Part shown: in pieces, positions 1 to 11,587 of the stretch | Position numbering within the stretch: position 1 is the first letter of the stretch | Layout of the letters: the number at the start of each line of letters is the position of its first letter | Source: Vitis vinifera | Taxonomy: Eukaryota; Streptophyta; Magnoliopsida; Vitales; Vitaceae | Assembly: GCF_030704535.1 (NCBI RefSeq) | Contig: NC_081822.1 | Coordinates: forward strand, 5,643,501 to 5,707,500 | DNA length: 64,000 nucleotides | Reading direction: 5' to 3' | The notes under the pieces: model-generated | What the model was told of the DNA's origin: nothing | Database searches by the model: none | Seen by the model: the letters and a program-made list of their open reading frames with translations, nothing else | Made by a program: the position numbers and the translations under genes

Positions 1-1150
1 CTATATATGTATACACAACTTGTGGGGAAATTCAAAGGGAGAAAGCTTTGAATTATTTACCTACCAAAGTAGATCAAGTAGGATTAAAGCAAGAATCATA
101 TTCACTGAGAACAAACACATATGCTAAACATATTTTAAAAAAATAAATAGATAAAAGATGCAAAATTAAATCAATCTACAATGCATAACAGTGAAATCTT
201 CCTTATGCTTGGGATGGGATAGGACAAAACTTGCACTCATTCAGTCATTTGTCAAAATTGAAAAGACAAGCAGGAGAGTATCAGTATATGGGTCGTGGTG
301 GCATCTCCATGGCAAGAGATGGGAATTGGATTTGGGATGGTACTGAAGCTAGGAGCTAGCAAATGTGATTTTAGGAAGACAATGGAGACACTGTGGGAAC
401 ACTCAACAGTTGTAGGAATATCTTTCATGGGGTATATTATATAGAGGGCGAGAATGTGTGGAAGAGAAAGGTAACTGTGGACAACAATTTGGAAAGGAAA
501 CTTGGTGAGATGTGGTTGGGCGTCTATGGGGATAAGTCAGTAAGTTAGTTGAACCTCCCATCAAATCTCATAAAAAAAAACTTCAAATGGAAAAGCAGCA
601 TAAGATAAACGATGGATTTTGTTTTCCCTCCGTATTTGACAAGGTGGCTGTGAATAGAAGCCTAGTTAGGTAAACTAAATCACTTGGAAAGCACAAAAAA
701 CACAGTACAATAATTATTATAAGGCAGAAAACAACATCTCCTCCTTACAACTGTTGGACAATGGACAGAAGATCAATCACCATGATATTTTTTATTCATG
801 CAAATGCTATCAGACGCATCCATACCCATCTAGCTTTGACAATCTCCCGGGTTGAGTGTCTTAGAAATAATTTTTGTCGGTAATACAAATTTTACAAATC
901 ATTACTTTGCAAAAGATGCACACTTTTGTTGACTAATGACACCAAAAAAAATGACAGGGGAAATAAAAAAAGCCCCACCTTTCCCATTTTACCAGTGTCC
1001 ATCTTTGAATTCTGTATATAATATGGTTGGTGGAAGACGAGAGTGAACCTTTTCTTTTCTTTTCTTTTCTTTTTTTCCTCTTAATTTCTGCTTTTACTGA
1101 ACTCGAGCTAGTTTGAGTAGTAGAGAAAAGTCAACAATTTTTAGGACTTC
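1..1150. other. intergenic DNA, no gene recognised
   Basis: AT-rich sequence without a convincing reading frame. A pyrimidine-rich run of repeated ttttc units lies near 1049-1078. The left edge of the tandem duplication begins just beyond this stretch, near 1195. Confidence 0.5.
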
Positions 1151-1843
1151 TGGTTTTGCTACATTGAAAGTTCCTTTACCTTTCCCATGAATTGTTCACC
1201 ACGTTTGTCTTTTTGCTTGAATAGATTCCTTCAAATTAGGTGATTAACCTCGAGTTCCTTTTGTTTTGGTTGGGTAAAAAACAAAATAGCATAATTGATA
1301 TGGTAAACCTCGTCTATCATTTGAAAAAAAAGAATGCAGTGACTTGATTATTGGAATCAGCATGACTTCAACTTGGCCCCAAGAACGTATTCTAATGGGC
1401 AGCCGCCCCTGTTCAACTTCCCCCCCGTATTACGTTGTTACCACATGGCCATCAAGGTTTCAAAAGATAAAACTCATTTGAATGAATCATTATCATTTGA
1501 TGGTTATGTCTGCTTTTTATGACAACAAATTTTGGGTCATGGGATTCCCGCAATCCTTTGATACATTAAGGGTAGATTATTGTTCACACTTTTAGTTCAC
1601 TTCAAAAGGAATTTGCATAAATAATCAATAACCATGCGAGTATACAAGAAACTTACAAATCAAGGACGATCATAAATCAACACATGCCAACAGAAAACTA
1701 CAAATGAAAATAAACTCCACACAACTATCAGCACCAATAATCGCATATATGAACCAGGGTGCAACCCTGGTTTTTAAGAATCTCTACTCCATACGATAGC
1801 AAATGAGAGGTGCGATGATGACATGAAGCTCAGCACCGGAAGC

Positions 1844-2299
1844 TCAAGGGCTAGTGATTGAGTGGGGTGGGGAGAGGGAAGGGAAGGGAATGTCCTTTGG
1901 AAGGGTTGGGACGGTGGGCAGTGTGGGCTTAGGCAGGTCAGGTAGGTGGGGTAGAGGAGGGACTTCTGGGAGTTTTGGCACCTCAAGCTTTGGCAAAGGT
2001 GACAGTTCAGGCTTCTCCAAAGCTGGGACATGCGGAACGGTTGGCAATTCAGGCTTGGGCAAAGTTGGCAACGTGGACTCTGGCAGAGTAGGGATATGAG
2101 GTAGAGGTGGGAGTTCAGGTTTAGGAAAAGTAGGGAGTGTAGGAAGAGGTGGCAATTCTGGCTTAGGAAGCTCAGGAACCTTAGGCAGTGTGGTTTCCTC
2201 CAGAAGGTGACGAGATGCAAAAACTTCTTTGCAACTCATTAGGGAGAGAGTGATGAGCAGCAGAGGCAACAGAATGGATTGGTCATGGTGATGAGCCAT
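1844..2299 (-). CDS. PELPK-type proline-rich secreted protein, copy A
   Basis: Intronless frame of 151 aa. The start chosen is the Met of MAHHHDQS at 2299, because a signal peptide follows directly (hydrophobic ILLPLLLITLSLMS, likely cleavage after VFAS). An upstream in-frame Met would only add 25 residues of leader. The mature part is a degenerate repeat of P-x-L-P and P-E-L-P-K units, with alternating Pro/Leu and scattered Lys, Glu and His. This is the pattern of the PELPK1-like family, known in Arabidopsis as a cell-wall-associated protein affecting growth and induced by defence signals. A TATA-like element lies about 95 bp upstream. Copy B is its tandem paralogue and is 8 residues longer. 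Function here is inferred from family resemblance only. Confidence 0.8.
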   Translation of the reverse strand: MAHHHDQSILLPLLLITLSLMSCKEVFASRHLLEETTLPKVPELPKPELPPLPTLPTFPKPELPPLPHIPTLPESTLPTLPKPELPTVPHVPALEKPELSPLPKLEVPKLPEVPPLPHLPDLPKPTLPTVPTLPKDIPFPSLSPPHSITSP

Positions 2300-2393
2300 T
2301 TTCCCTTTCTGAATTGCTAAAAGATTGAGAATTCTGAACGAGGGTAGAACTTTTCTTCTGAGAATGGTTTGCATGAAAGAGTAGGCTTAGGGG

Positions 2394-2403
2394 TTTTATA
2401 AAG
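2394..2403 (-). promoter_or_regulatory. TATA-box of PELPK copy A
   Basis: On the minus strand this reads TTTATAAAACCCC, about 95 bp upstream of the PELPK start codon. The paralogue at 6412 keeps the same element (CTATAAAACCCC) at about the same distance, which supports a real core promoter. Confidence 0.6.
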
Positions 2404-4600
2404 GAGGGATGATACTTACGTGACGCAGTGTTAATGAATATATGAAAACTTAAGCTGGGTAGTTGGGAAGGGTTGTGTGTTGTTAGCTCAACTTCTCATC
2501 CATAACTTCCTGATAATCAAATAGATTTGGTCTACGGACTTGCCATATTCAGCTGGGATCTTGATCAAAGTCAATAGAAGTTTAGCTGCCTAGAATTATC
2601 CTCATTAATATGCATAACCTTACAATTTGAATGTAGAATAGCAGATGAAAGAAAACTTTACCAATTTACATACCAGCAACATAAAAAACCAGCCTTATTG
2701 ACATCTCACACGTCAAGCCATTTGGCTGGTAGGCTTTGGATTCTTCACCATCTGCAAATAGTTAACTTTCAACAAAGGAACATATAAAAGGTTTGTTATG
2801 GGATGCATTGTTCTCCCATTAGTTTCAATAATAAATTGGGCCAAATAATTGCAATAAAAGTAAACCAATCCCTGCCCAACAAAGTGTCAGTTGTAAACAA
2901 GTCTTGAGATGGTATAAAACATGCTATGTGAGCAGGTATTCCTCATCTAACCTGCTGTGGCCCCTATGATGTCGGTTTATTCATTTATTTATTATTTTTC
3001 ATAATTATTGGATTTTCACCATCAAGGAGAAAGAGAGGGGTATGGCAGCTATACATGCTCCAGCCTCACTAACAATTGGTTTCATATCATAACCAAGGCT
3101 CCTAGCTAGGTTTATGTTCCGAAATCCGAAGTTGAAGCTGAATTGAACAGTGGCCTGCCCTGCCTTGACTCATTGCAGAAACCATCTTCCCATCATTATT
3201 AAAACTAATGGCGATGGAATAATTCACATGAAGGTAATTAATTTGGCAAATAAACTTCATCAACCTCCCTTCTTTCTTGAAGCCTTGAAGTATCATTTGC
3301 AGGTAAGGTAAAGATGATGCCAACAGGGTCCAGCTTCCCCTGTGGTAACCGGAATGAATCAATTGAATGCACTTTAGAATGGATATGCCCTGCACTGTGC
3401 AATTAATGTTGCATGAGAACTGTAATGACTTTAACTGGATGAAATATATATATATATATATATGTAAATATAATGTCATACCATGTGATGCCTGTGAAAA
3501 TGGCAGCCTTGCTTGTGTATGTTCTGATCCACCAACAATCTTTTACATACTACAAACATCTGTTAGTTATTTAAGTTGAGTCCCAAAAATATTAAAAGAT
3601 AAGTCTCTGCATACAGTGGAGTAGTATACATGTCATGAATTACCCAACCCAACACATGTCATTATCTCTAACAAAGGAGTTCAAGGCAAAATGTGGTCAA
3701 CTAGTAAAATAATAAGGGATTAGATAAAGTGGAATTGTTGAAGGTGGGTGCAAAGAATTGGAGATTAGGCTTTAATGAGTTGCTGAGGTAGTTTGATTAG
3801 CACAAATAATATAAACAAGCATTGACCTGAGAGTCGTGGAAGCGACAAGAGAAAGCAGTGGCACTATCACATATAGAGATACGGAGTTCAAAAGGAAAGA
3901 TCATGTTCAAAAAGTGCATCAAAAAGTGTAGGCTACTGTGACACAGGCACAGCAAGTCAAAATGTTAAAGAAAGAAGGGATCATCACTAAAAACAAAAAG
4001 CCAAAAGGAATTTACAAGTATGAACAGGATTTACAACATTTAACCAAAACTTTGTATGGATATGATGCTTGAGAAATATATTGAATAAGAGGGGGTTGGT
4101 CAAGCAACACTAGTAGGCTTTTGGATCTCAATCTTCATTGAGATACACACTAGTTGACTGGCAAGTTATAGTGCAATCAAACCTTCTTGTAAAGGCTCCC
4201 AAGACAAAGATTTGGATCTTCACGAGATTCAGAAAAAAGAGGAAGAAAGTACTGCAAAGGGCGAAAGAAATCTGTGGGCTTGCCTTTTGTACTCGTACCC
4301 ACAATCTCAGACAACCGTGACCATGACGGTGCAGATGCTGTCGCATCTCTGTCACACCACACTCCACACACTTCTTACTTTAATTTCATACAAGCTACAG
4401 GCCATTGGCCGAAGCTCCAGGCCTAGCAGTATAAATTAGGATTTGAAACCCAGTGTTTGTTTATGTAGTATGGGCAGGGGAGAACTTGGGTTGGGCTTCC
4501 GCTCAAGTATAAGGCCATGTGACAACCATCTCATACCCAATTAGGTTTGGTGGAGTAATGCTGTAATTTTGGAAATGCGTCTCTTCATTTCATAAAGGTG
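2404..4600. other. spacer of duplication copy A, no gene recognised
   Basis: Contains the PELPK upstream region, whose similarity to copy B continues to about 2750, then about 2 kb of unassigned DNA. An AT dinucleotide microsatellite lies at 3444-3463. Short open frames here (for example 3102-3479 and 4128-4371) show no domain or plausible composition. Confidence 0.5.
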
Positions 4601-4636
4601 AAAGTCTACCTTGTGGAACGGTGAAAGAAGCTAGAA

Positions 4637-4733
4637 ACTAAGCAACAAAATGGTCCATCTTCCATCAAGTATCTGCCCCCTTGTTTTTCGATGCTGCTTC
4701 TATTGAAGTCATTCAGAAAATCATAGCATCCAC
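4637..4733 (-). pseudogene. truncated last exon of a beta carbonic anhydrase (duplicate relic)
   Basis: Read on the minus strand, this stretch matches the end of the intact carbonic anhydrase exon at 7947-8070: it carries YDFLN, then RSSIEK, then a decayed tail near the stop. Compared with the intact exon it lacks 24 bases in the middle (the segment coding CTFEKWTI) and the whole 5' half of the exon with its splice acceptor. No other carbonic anhydrase exon lies nearby, as expected if the duplication breakpoint fell inside the last intron of the source gene. It cannot make an enzyme. Confidence 0.7.
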
Positions 4734-5932
4734 CTGGAAAACTCCCCTTTTTTTTTAAGGCTCACTCTTTGCCCATTCTACTGTCTTCTAAGACTAGCGC
4801 CCTCCTGAGATTTATGGCATGCATACAGTGCATTATTAATATAGCATTCAAGAGGAGGATTCAGATTAACCGATGAAAACGCCCAACCAAGTATGTACCC
4901 AAGTTCAAACTTCCTAAATGATTCCATCAGATGAAGATCAAATCAGCTCTTTTGTCAACCTTCGCCTCACTTTCAAACATAGCTTACCAGAGAAGTGCAA
5001 TTCAAGGGCTTACAAAGAGTGCCTATAGCTTGAAGACTGAAATTCTAATTCTAACCCAGGGCCAAAAGTCAGCGCCCTTTGGTGGGCGGCACACTGTTAA
5101 CTCATTATCCCACATTATAATATAAGACTGATAATTTTTTTGAATTATCAAAATATGGTTAAGCTTGCCTTTTTGCTGAAATAAATTCCTGAAATTATGC
5201 AATTAACCTGAGTTTTTTTTTTTTTTCTTCAATTATGCTAACTTCAGTGTTAAAGAACAGAAAAAGCATAATTGGAATGGTAAACCTTCAAATACAAATG
5301 CAACGAGTTCATGATTGCAATCTGCATGGCTCCAAATAAGCCTTAAGAATGTATTATAATAGCAGGCATTAGAAGTCATTCTTCCTTCACTTTTCCAACC
5401 CAATTCTTCTTATGATCATTATATTATATTTGCACAAGATAGACATCAGGGCTTCATCATCATTTAATGGTTTATGCCTCCCTTTCATGGCAACAAATGG
5501 GTGATGGGATGCCCAAACACACCGTGGGCTGTTGCAAACCGCTCCATTAACTCAATTTTGTTCTGGGTGTTATGAACATTTAACCAAAAGATAGATTATT
5601 GTTTATGCTTTTAGTTCCACATCAAAAGGAATTTGCGAGATAAACAGGAACCATAAATAATTAATAACCATGAGAGTATACAAGTAACTTCAAACATGAC
5701 CCAGTTTCACACATCAGACATCCCCTCAAAAATCAACCACAATCACAAATCAACACAAGCCAACAGAAAACTATGAATGAAAACAGACTCCACACAAGCA
5801 TTAGCACCAACCCACACACATATGAACCAGGATGCAACCCTGGCGTTTAAGGATTTCTTCACATGTCAATCTCTACTCCATCCAAAAGCTAATAAGACGT
5901 GTGATGATTATATGAAACTATGCACCGGAAGC

Positions 5933-6412
5933 TCAAGGGCTGGTGGTTGAGTGGGGTGGGGAAAGAGAAGGGAAGGGTATGTCCTTTGGAAGAGTAGGGA
6001 TGCTAGGCAGCGTTGGCTTAGGCAGGTCAGGTAGATGGGGTAGAGGAGGGACTTCTGGCAGTTTTGGCACCTCAAGCTTTGGCAAAGGTGGCAGTTCAGG
6101 CTTCTCCAAAGCTGGGACATGTGGAACAGTAGGCAATTCAGGCTTGGGCAAAGTTGGCAACGTGGGCTCTGGTAGAGTTGGGACATGAGGCAGAGGTGGA
6201 AGCTCAGCCTTGGGAAGAGTTGGCAGTTCAGGTTTCTGCAAAGTGGGGAGTGTAGGAAGAGGTGGCAATTCTACCTTGGGAAGCTCAGGAACCTTAGGCA
6301 GTGCGGTTTCCTCCAGAAGGTGACGAGATGCAAAAACTTCTTTGCCACTCATTAGGGACAGAGTTAGGAGCAGCAGAGGCAACAGAATGGATGGTTGATG
6401 GTGATGAGCCAT
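5933..6412 (-). CDS. PELPK-type proline-rich secreted protein, copy B
   Basis: Intronless, 159 aa, starting with MAHHHQPS. The signal peptide (ILLPLLLLTLSLMS, predicted cut after VFAS) and the P-x-L-P / P-E-L-P-K repeat body match copy A almost throughout. The difference is one extra 8-residue repeat unit near residues 63-70 (a K-x-E-L-P-T-L-P type unit, 24 bases), the kind of change expected from slippage in a repetitive coding sequence. Likely a structural or signalling cell-wall protein, inferred from Arabidopsis PELPK1. Both copies have intact frames and core promoters, so both may be expressed. Confidence 0.8.
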   Translation of the reverse strand: MAHHHQPSILLPLLLLTLSLMSGKEVFASRHLLEETALPKVPELPKVELPPLPTLPTLQKPELPTLPKAELPPLPHVPTLPEPTLPTLPKPELPTVPHVPALEKPELPPLPKLEVPKLPEVPPLPHLPDLPKPTLPSIPTLPKDIPFPSLSPPHSTTSP

Positions 6413-6497
6413 TTCTGAATTGCTAAAAGACTTGGGCTTCTGAATTGATGGTAGAAGTTTCTTCTGAGAATGGTTTGCATACAGGGGTTGGCTTTGG

Positions 6498-6506
6498 GGT
6501 TTTATA
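6498..6506 (-). promoter_or_regulatory. TATA-box of PELPK copy B
   Basis: The minus strand reads CTATAAAACCCC about 90 bp upstream of the start codon at 6412. It corresponds to the element at 2394 in copy A. Confidence 0.55.
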
Positions 6507-7946
6507 GATGAGGGATGATGTTTTATGAGATTGGGAACTTAAGCTGAGTTGTTGGGATTGGGAAGAGCTTTGTGTTGTTAGTTGAACTTCTCATCCATCA
6601 CTTCCAAATAATCAAATAGATTTGGTGGAGGGTTTTGCCATATGTAGCAGGGATCTTGATTAAAGTCAATAGAAGTTCATCTGCCTGGTGTTATCTTCAT
6701 TGATATACTACTAGTTCCATGTGAATGAAGAACATCTTGCTGATTGGATTGTTGATTACAATGACTAGTTTCCCAGGTGGACGATGTAGGATTTGTACTT
6801 ATCAACCAGCAGATTAAAACCTTCCCATGTGAGCTTATTGATTGAAAAATATTCTACCAGTAAGGCTTCTAAACAATTAATATTTACCAATGTCTTAAGA
6901 TTGGATTAAAAATTCGTTCAACAAAGATTATTTTTAGGATAACAACTGGTACAAAGGTCAAAGGAATTTCTTGAATACCCAATAATTAACAAACAAACAA
7001 ACAATGCAGTAACAAAATGGCATCCTAAAGAAAGAAAAAAGGAACAAGAAAAGGAGCAAATAAAATTTAACTTTACTGTATCATATGCAAGCAACATAAC
7101 AGTTAAGGCTGAGTGGCATCCCAGGCCCAAGCCATATGGATTGTGGGCTTTGGACTTCTTTGCCAAGTGCAAATATTTCACTTCCTAGTAGCAATATAGA
7201 AACATACAAAGAATTATCTGCTCTTTTTTAAGGAAAAAAAAACAATAAACAAAGAAATAAATAAAACAGAGCGTTAGCAATGGCCATGGTTATTGCTGAG
7301 AATTGAATGGAAGAGGAGGAAGATATGGAGGTGAGGGAAATGAACAGGGAACAGATGAGGATTCCGGTTAGGGTTTTGGTTGGTTCAGGGTGTGGTAGAA
7401 GTCTAGAAGATGAGAGGCATTGAGCAATTTCACGTGTCCTTTTATATTTAAAAAATAAAATAAAAATAAGGGTTACAAAGGGATAGATGGGATGTGTAAA
7501 TAGAACTTTGAGTTTATATATGCTTTTAATTTTATACAAAATTATATAGAATATCATTGAATCTGACCAAGAAGTAATTTGATGAAACATTTAGAATATA
7601 GAATTTCTTTAATTGCACAATCATATTTTACATGATTGCTTGCAATGAAGCTTGTGATGAGTTTGCCAAGAGATGTCCTGGGCTAAAAAAACCTCCTAAT
7701 AAATAATTGAATGCTGTACGATGTCTATGCTGTTCCTGTGATTTCCTTTTTAATCCTTATGACATTTTCAAAGAGATAAGAGATAAGAGAAGTAGGAGGC
7801 AAGTGGGGGGAAGCGTCGAAGAGATAAGAGAAAACATATGCCATTTTCAATTCCAAATGGATTTTCGATATTTACAAGCAAAGAGAAGTTAATTACATTC
7901 TCATGCAATGGTGAAAATCTAGCTTGTGGGATAGAGAAGTAGAAAC
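6507..7946. other. spacer between PELPK copy B and carbonic anhydrase, no gene recognised
   Basis: Holds the PELPK upstream region (similar to 2450-2750) and, at its right end, the 3' flank of the carbonic anhydrase gene. No coding frame with recognisable composition was found. Confidence 0.5.
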
Positions 7947-10900
7947 TCAGCACCAAAATGCTCGGTTTTTGACCAAGCATTTGGGCCCTTCTTTTTCAAT
8001 GCTGCTTCTCTTGAAATCAATTGTCCACTTCTCAAATGTACAGTTCAGAAAATCATAGTAACCTCCATGGATAGAAAGAAGTCCTTTCCTTTCTCTGTCT
8101 TCTATCCATGGATACGTTAGCAGGTTCAGCAAGGAGTGGTTGATTGATTCCTGTAAAGATTAATGAGTAAAACTCACTTCAATAGCCACCAAGTTAAGAC
8201 TCAGTCTTTGCTAGTTCTACTGTTCTTCTAAGACTAATACTCTGTGAGCTTTATTGTATTCACATAGTGCATGATTAGAATAGCAAAGAGGTTTAGATTA
8301 ACTGATGAAAAAACCCTACCAAAAATATATCTTGGTTCAAACTTAAGAAATAATATGATCAGATAAAGATCAATCAATGTAAGACACCTCTTTTATCAGC
8401 CTATGCCTCATTTTCAAACATAACTTACCACAGAAATGAAATTCAAGAGCTTACAAAGACTGCCTAAAGCTTGAGACTGAAAACCAACTTTAAGGGAAAA
8501 TTCATGCCCTTTTATGGGGCAAAATAGAGTTGACTCAGTAACTCAAAATCAATCATATAAAACTGTCATTTTTTTTTCTTCTAAATATATTAAAATTTTG
8601 TTAAGCTTGGCAAGATTCAAACACTTCCAGACAGAATGAAGCTCAACTCTGACCAGTTTTTTGCCAAGCTGGTCCAACATTTAAGCAAGTTTGAGTTAAT
8701 TTGACTATATCATAAGCAAAGCATTTATGACAGCAGGAGATCCTACTTTATCAGGTAGAAATATCAAATAATCAGTTCAGAAAGAGTGTGATAAATAAAA
8801 GGAACCTTCTCACAGTATTTGCATTGCTGGTAAAAGCCAAGATGGCCGGCAGCAGCTTTTGTTCTTAATTTTGCAACTTTCCCATTGGCAACCCAATTTT
8901 CAACAAAGCTACTGAAAATAGAGATGAACTGTGATAAGAAACTGGAGCACAAGCCACATTGAAGATCAAGCAAGCACAAGTCATGGGTATATGAGAAAGA
9001 AAAGAAGTTGCCAAACAGAACCTGGAATTCACATCATCTCGCATCCTCACAAGGGTCTCAATTCCTGCGCAGCTACTGTGTCCTATGACTAATATATTTT
9101 CAACCTAGAGAAAGCAATAATCATTTTGTCATTCCCAATTCCCAAGTAAAAATAAAAGTTTATACAATCATGGAGAACATGCATGTGAAAGTGAAAGCAA
9201 TATAACAGAAATCTTTGAATTTCTTCAGGAAAAAAAAAAAGAAAAGAAAAAAAGAAAGGGAAAATCTATAGCCGACCTTATATTCGGTGTACGCAGCACA
9301 AGGACAAAGTAATCATATATTGCATGGTAATATTAATCATGAAGATCATTAATTTTGCATGTAACCCCAAATAGAAGTAAACTTTCAAAATCAACCTGCA
9401 TTATTAAAGATTTTCCAAGAACAATGCATGCCTCTAGTTTGCTAACATTCACTGCTTCTTCCCACTTAAATTCGCACTCAAAATTTTCCTGTAAAAACCT
9501 TATATTTTTGTCAAGTATTTTAGAGCACAAATTAGCTTCCCAAGTTTCCAGCAATATTTTCCCATTTGTGCCCAAAACTTGAGATTATCCTTGGTGCTGA
9601 ATAATCTCTGAATCATAAATTTGTCAAAGCAAGGGATGTTTCCCTCTTGCTACAATTCTCATTACTCAAGAATCAAATTACTGAAGGCTTCTAATTAATG
9701 AATGTGAGGGGTCAGAGACACTTCCTACTGTAGCCTCAAGGACACACCATTCTGTGCTTCTGTCAATGACCAGAAGTTCAGAGATTTATTGAATGGAATC
9801 ACTTACTTCAAGAGTATTCACAGCAAACTCGAGGGCAGCATTAGTTTCTGATGGTCCGTTCTGCAGAAAGATAAAAATTAACAGGACTGGTTAAACTCGA
9901 ATAACAGATCATATTGAAAATTTGCAGTTCAGTAACTTGGCTTTTAGTTAAAGTTGAATAAAAATATGAGTCGATACCTCTACTGGGGGCACAAGATTTG
10001 CCACATTTCTTATCATGAATGCTTCTCCTGGTTGAAAACCAAGGATGTTGGAAGGGCATACCCTCGAGTCTGCACAAGCGATCACCATGAACTGTTCTTG
10101 AACTTATCAGTTTAAATATAACTGCCCAAGTTTATTTGCAACAAAATAGGGCAGAGTATAACAGTGTGTGCTTAATCATGATTTCACTTAAGGCCAAAAG
10201 GTCTGCTAAATATAGAGAATCATTAAAAAATTTGAGTATGTTTATACCTTTGGAGATTGAGCTTTGGCAAGAGCTTGAAAGTGCTCTGGTTCTTCCCTGT
10301 TCAAAGCATGAGTTAGTTATCATAAAAAAGGCAAAACAGTTCTCTTAAATCCAGGAAATCCTTCATTTCAATGCTAGTTGCTACTTACAGGTACTTTTGC
10401 TTCTTGAAACAGAGAAACCTGTGCTTCAACTCTTCAAAAAAATCCAGTCCCTGATCAGTTTTATCCAGACTTTCCATTTCATTTCCCATCTTATTGCTCA
10501 TAAGGTGTTGACCACATCCCAATGAATCACTTGAAGCCTCCAATCTTGAAACCAAATTTCTCCTACAAGTGGAGAAGCCAAAGTGTGAGTGCAATTCTTA
10601 AAGTATTCCTAGGTTAAAATCAAAGTACAGTCACATGGAAAAGTTAATTTCTGGAACAGTCTTATCTTTCAGGTTACTGTTGAAATTACAGTTGTATTGA
10701 GGTTTCTCATAAATCACATCACCAGGAAGCTTTGTGCCGAAAAAAAATCTAAGAAAGGAGAAAGGTTCCCCAAACCAAAGACAAAATGCTTACATGATGT
10801 GACCATTATGTAAGTTACAATGAAAAGATCAAAACAGTTATAGGCTGTATCTGTTCAGTGAGAATTGGATTTTGTTTGATGTTTCAATTGTACAGAAAGT

Positions 10901-11587
10901 AACAGAATGCTGAATTAGTACTAAAGGTTCCAATTTCCAGTTCCAAGGTGCCAATTCTACAACCAAATGCGGCCTAACAAACAGAAAAGGATAATCAAGA
11001 ATCCGTAGCAGCATTCAGAAGAAACTCTTCTTATTTGATAGAAGTGTATGAAGGAAGAAGTGCGGACATTGCTAGCACTATTTCTCTTCACAAAGTTATT
11101 TTTCATTTTGAGTCAACACAAAAGCACCCATCTCCCGTCTCCTACTAAACACACACACTTGCATCAAACCGTCCCTCATATATTTGATTGGGTTACTTCT
11201 AAAACGAAAACAAAAACTAAAAGAAAAGAGGGGGAACAAGGGAAGGAAAAAAAAGAAAAAAAAAATGATGAAGAATGCAATCCAGATCAGAAGTAAAAAC
11301 AAGATTAAGAGAAATATTTACTTGACTGAAGGTAACGATCCCAAATGGGTTTCGCCAACTCTCACCAATTTCTTCCGAGAATCAAAGATCTGAAAAATAA
11401 ACAGAAGAATCAATAAGGGAAAAAAAAAAAAAAAAAAGCACGCAGAGTCTTATGGAAAGTGGAGGGAATAAGAATGCAAATGAATGGGAAGAGATACAGG
11501 CGATTTGTGGAGAAGACCCATGAAGGAATTAGTGGGTCCGGAAACAGAAGAATCGAATGATACAGAAGAAGGTCGAAGAGCTGCCAT
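7947..11587 (-). CDS. beta carbonic anhydrase, probably chloroplastic
   Basis: Nine coding exons, complement of 11498-11587, 11322-11389, 10389-10562, 10248-10296, 9978-10091, 9807-9860, 9022-9104, 8806-8911 and 7947-8150. All junctions are GT-AG and phases agree, giving 942 bases and 313 aa. The enzyme interconverts CO2 and bicarbonate. The zinc site is visible: VIACADSR (Cys133, with the Asp135-Arg137 pair) and VIGHSSC (His192, Cys195). Later family blocks [10 protein letters not shown] and HGGYYDF are present. The Ser-rich N terminus ([11 protein letters not shown]) is compatible with a chloroplast transit peptide, and the length suits plant beta-type enzymes of the CA5-like group. An in-frame Met 20 codons upstream is possible. 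The last intron contains the breakpoint of the upstream tandem duplication. Confidence 0.92.

Larger units (their letters stand above)
1195..5158. repeat. tandem segmental duplication, copy A
   Basis: This block lines up in order with 5159-8608. Anchors seen by eye are: ctttttgctt-gaata near 1209 and ctttttgctgaaata near 5169; the PELPK gene (1844-2299 against 5933-6412); the upstream block near 2450-2620 against 6540-6710; the carbonic anhydrase tail near 4600-4735 against 7905-8070; and the block near 4780-5150 against 8210-8600. The spacing differs (PELPK offset about 4.09 kb, tail offset about 3.3 kb), so indels have accumulated, mainly in 2.6-4.6 kb. Divergence is clear, so the event is not recent. 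Confidence 0.75.
5159..8608. repeat. tandem segmental duplication, copy B
   Basis: Second unit of the duplication. Its junction with copy A is marked by ggttaagcttgcc near 5157; the far end carries gttaagcttggc near 8599. The end lies inside the last intron of the carbonic anhydrase gene (8151-8805). Copy B holds the intact last exon of that gene and the second PELPK gene. Confidence 0.75.

Noticed and set aside
1854-2099. Gly-rich open frame on the plus strand (and its twin at 5943-6188)
   Set aside because: Mirror of the PELPK genes: the reverse complement of a Pro/Leu repeat reads as Gly/Ser/Val repeat. It has no start context or signal peptide.
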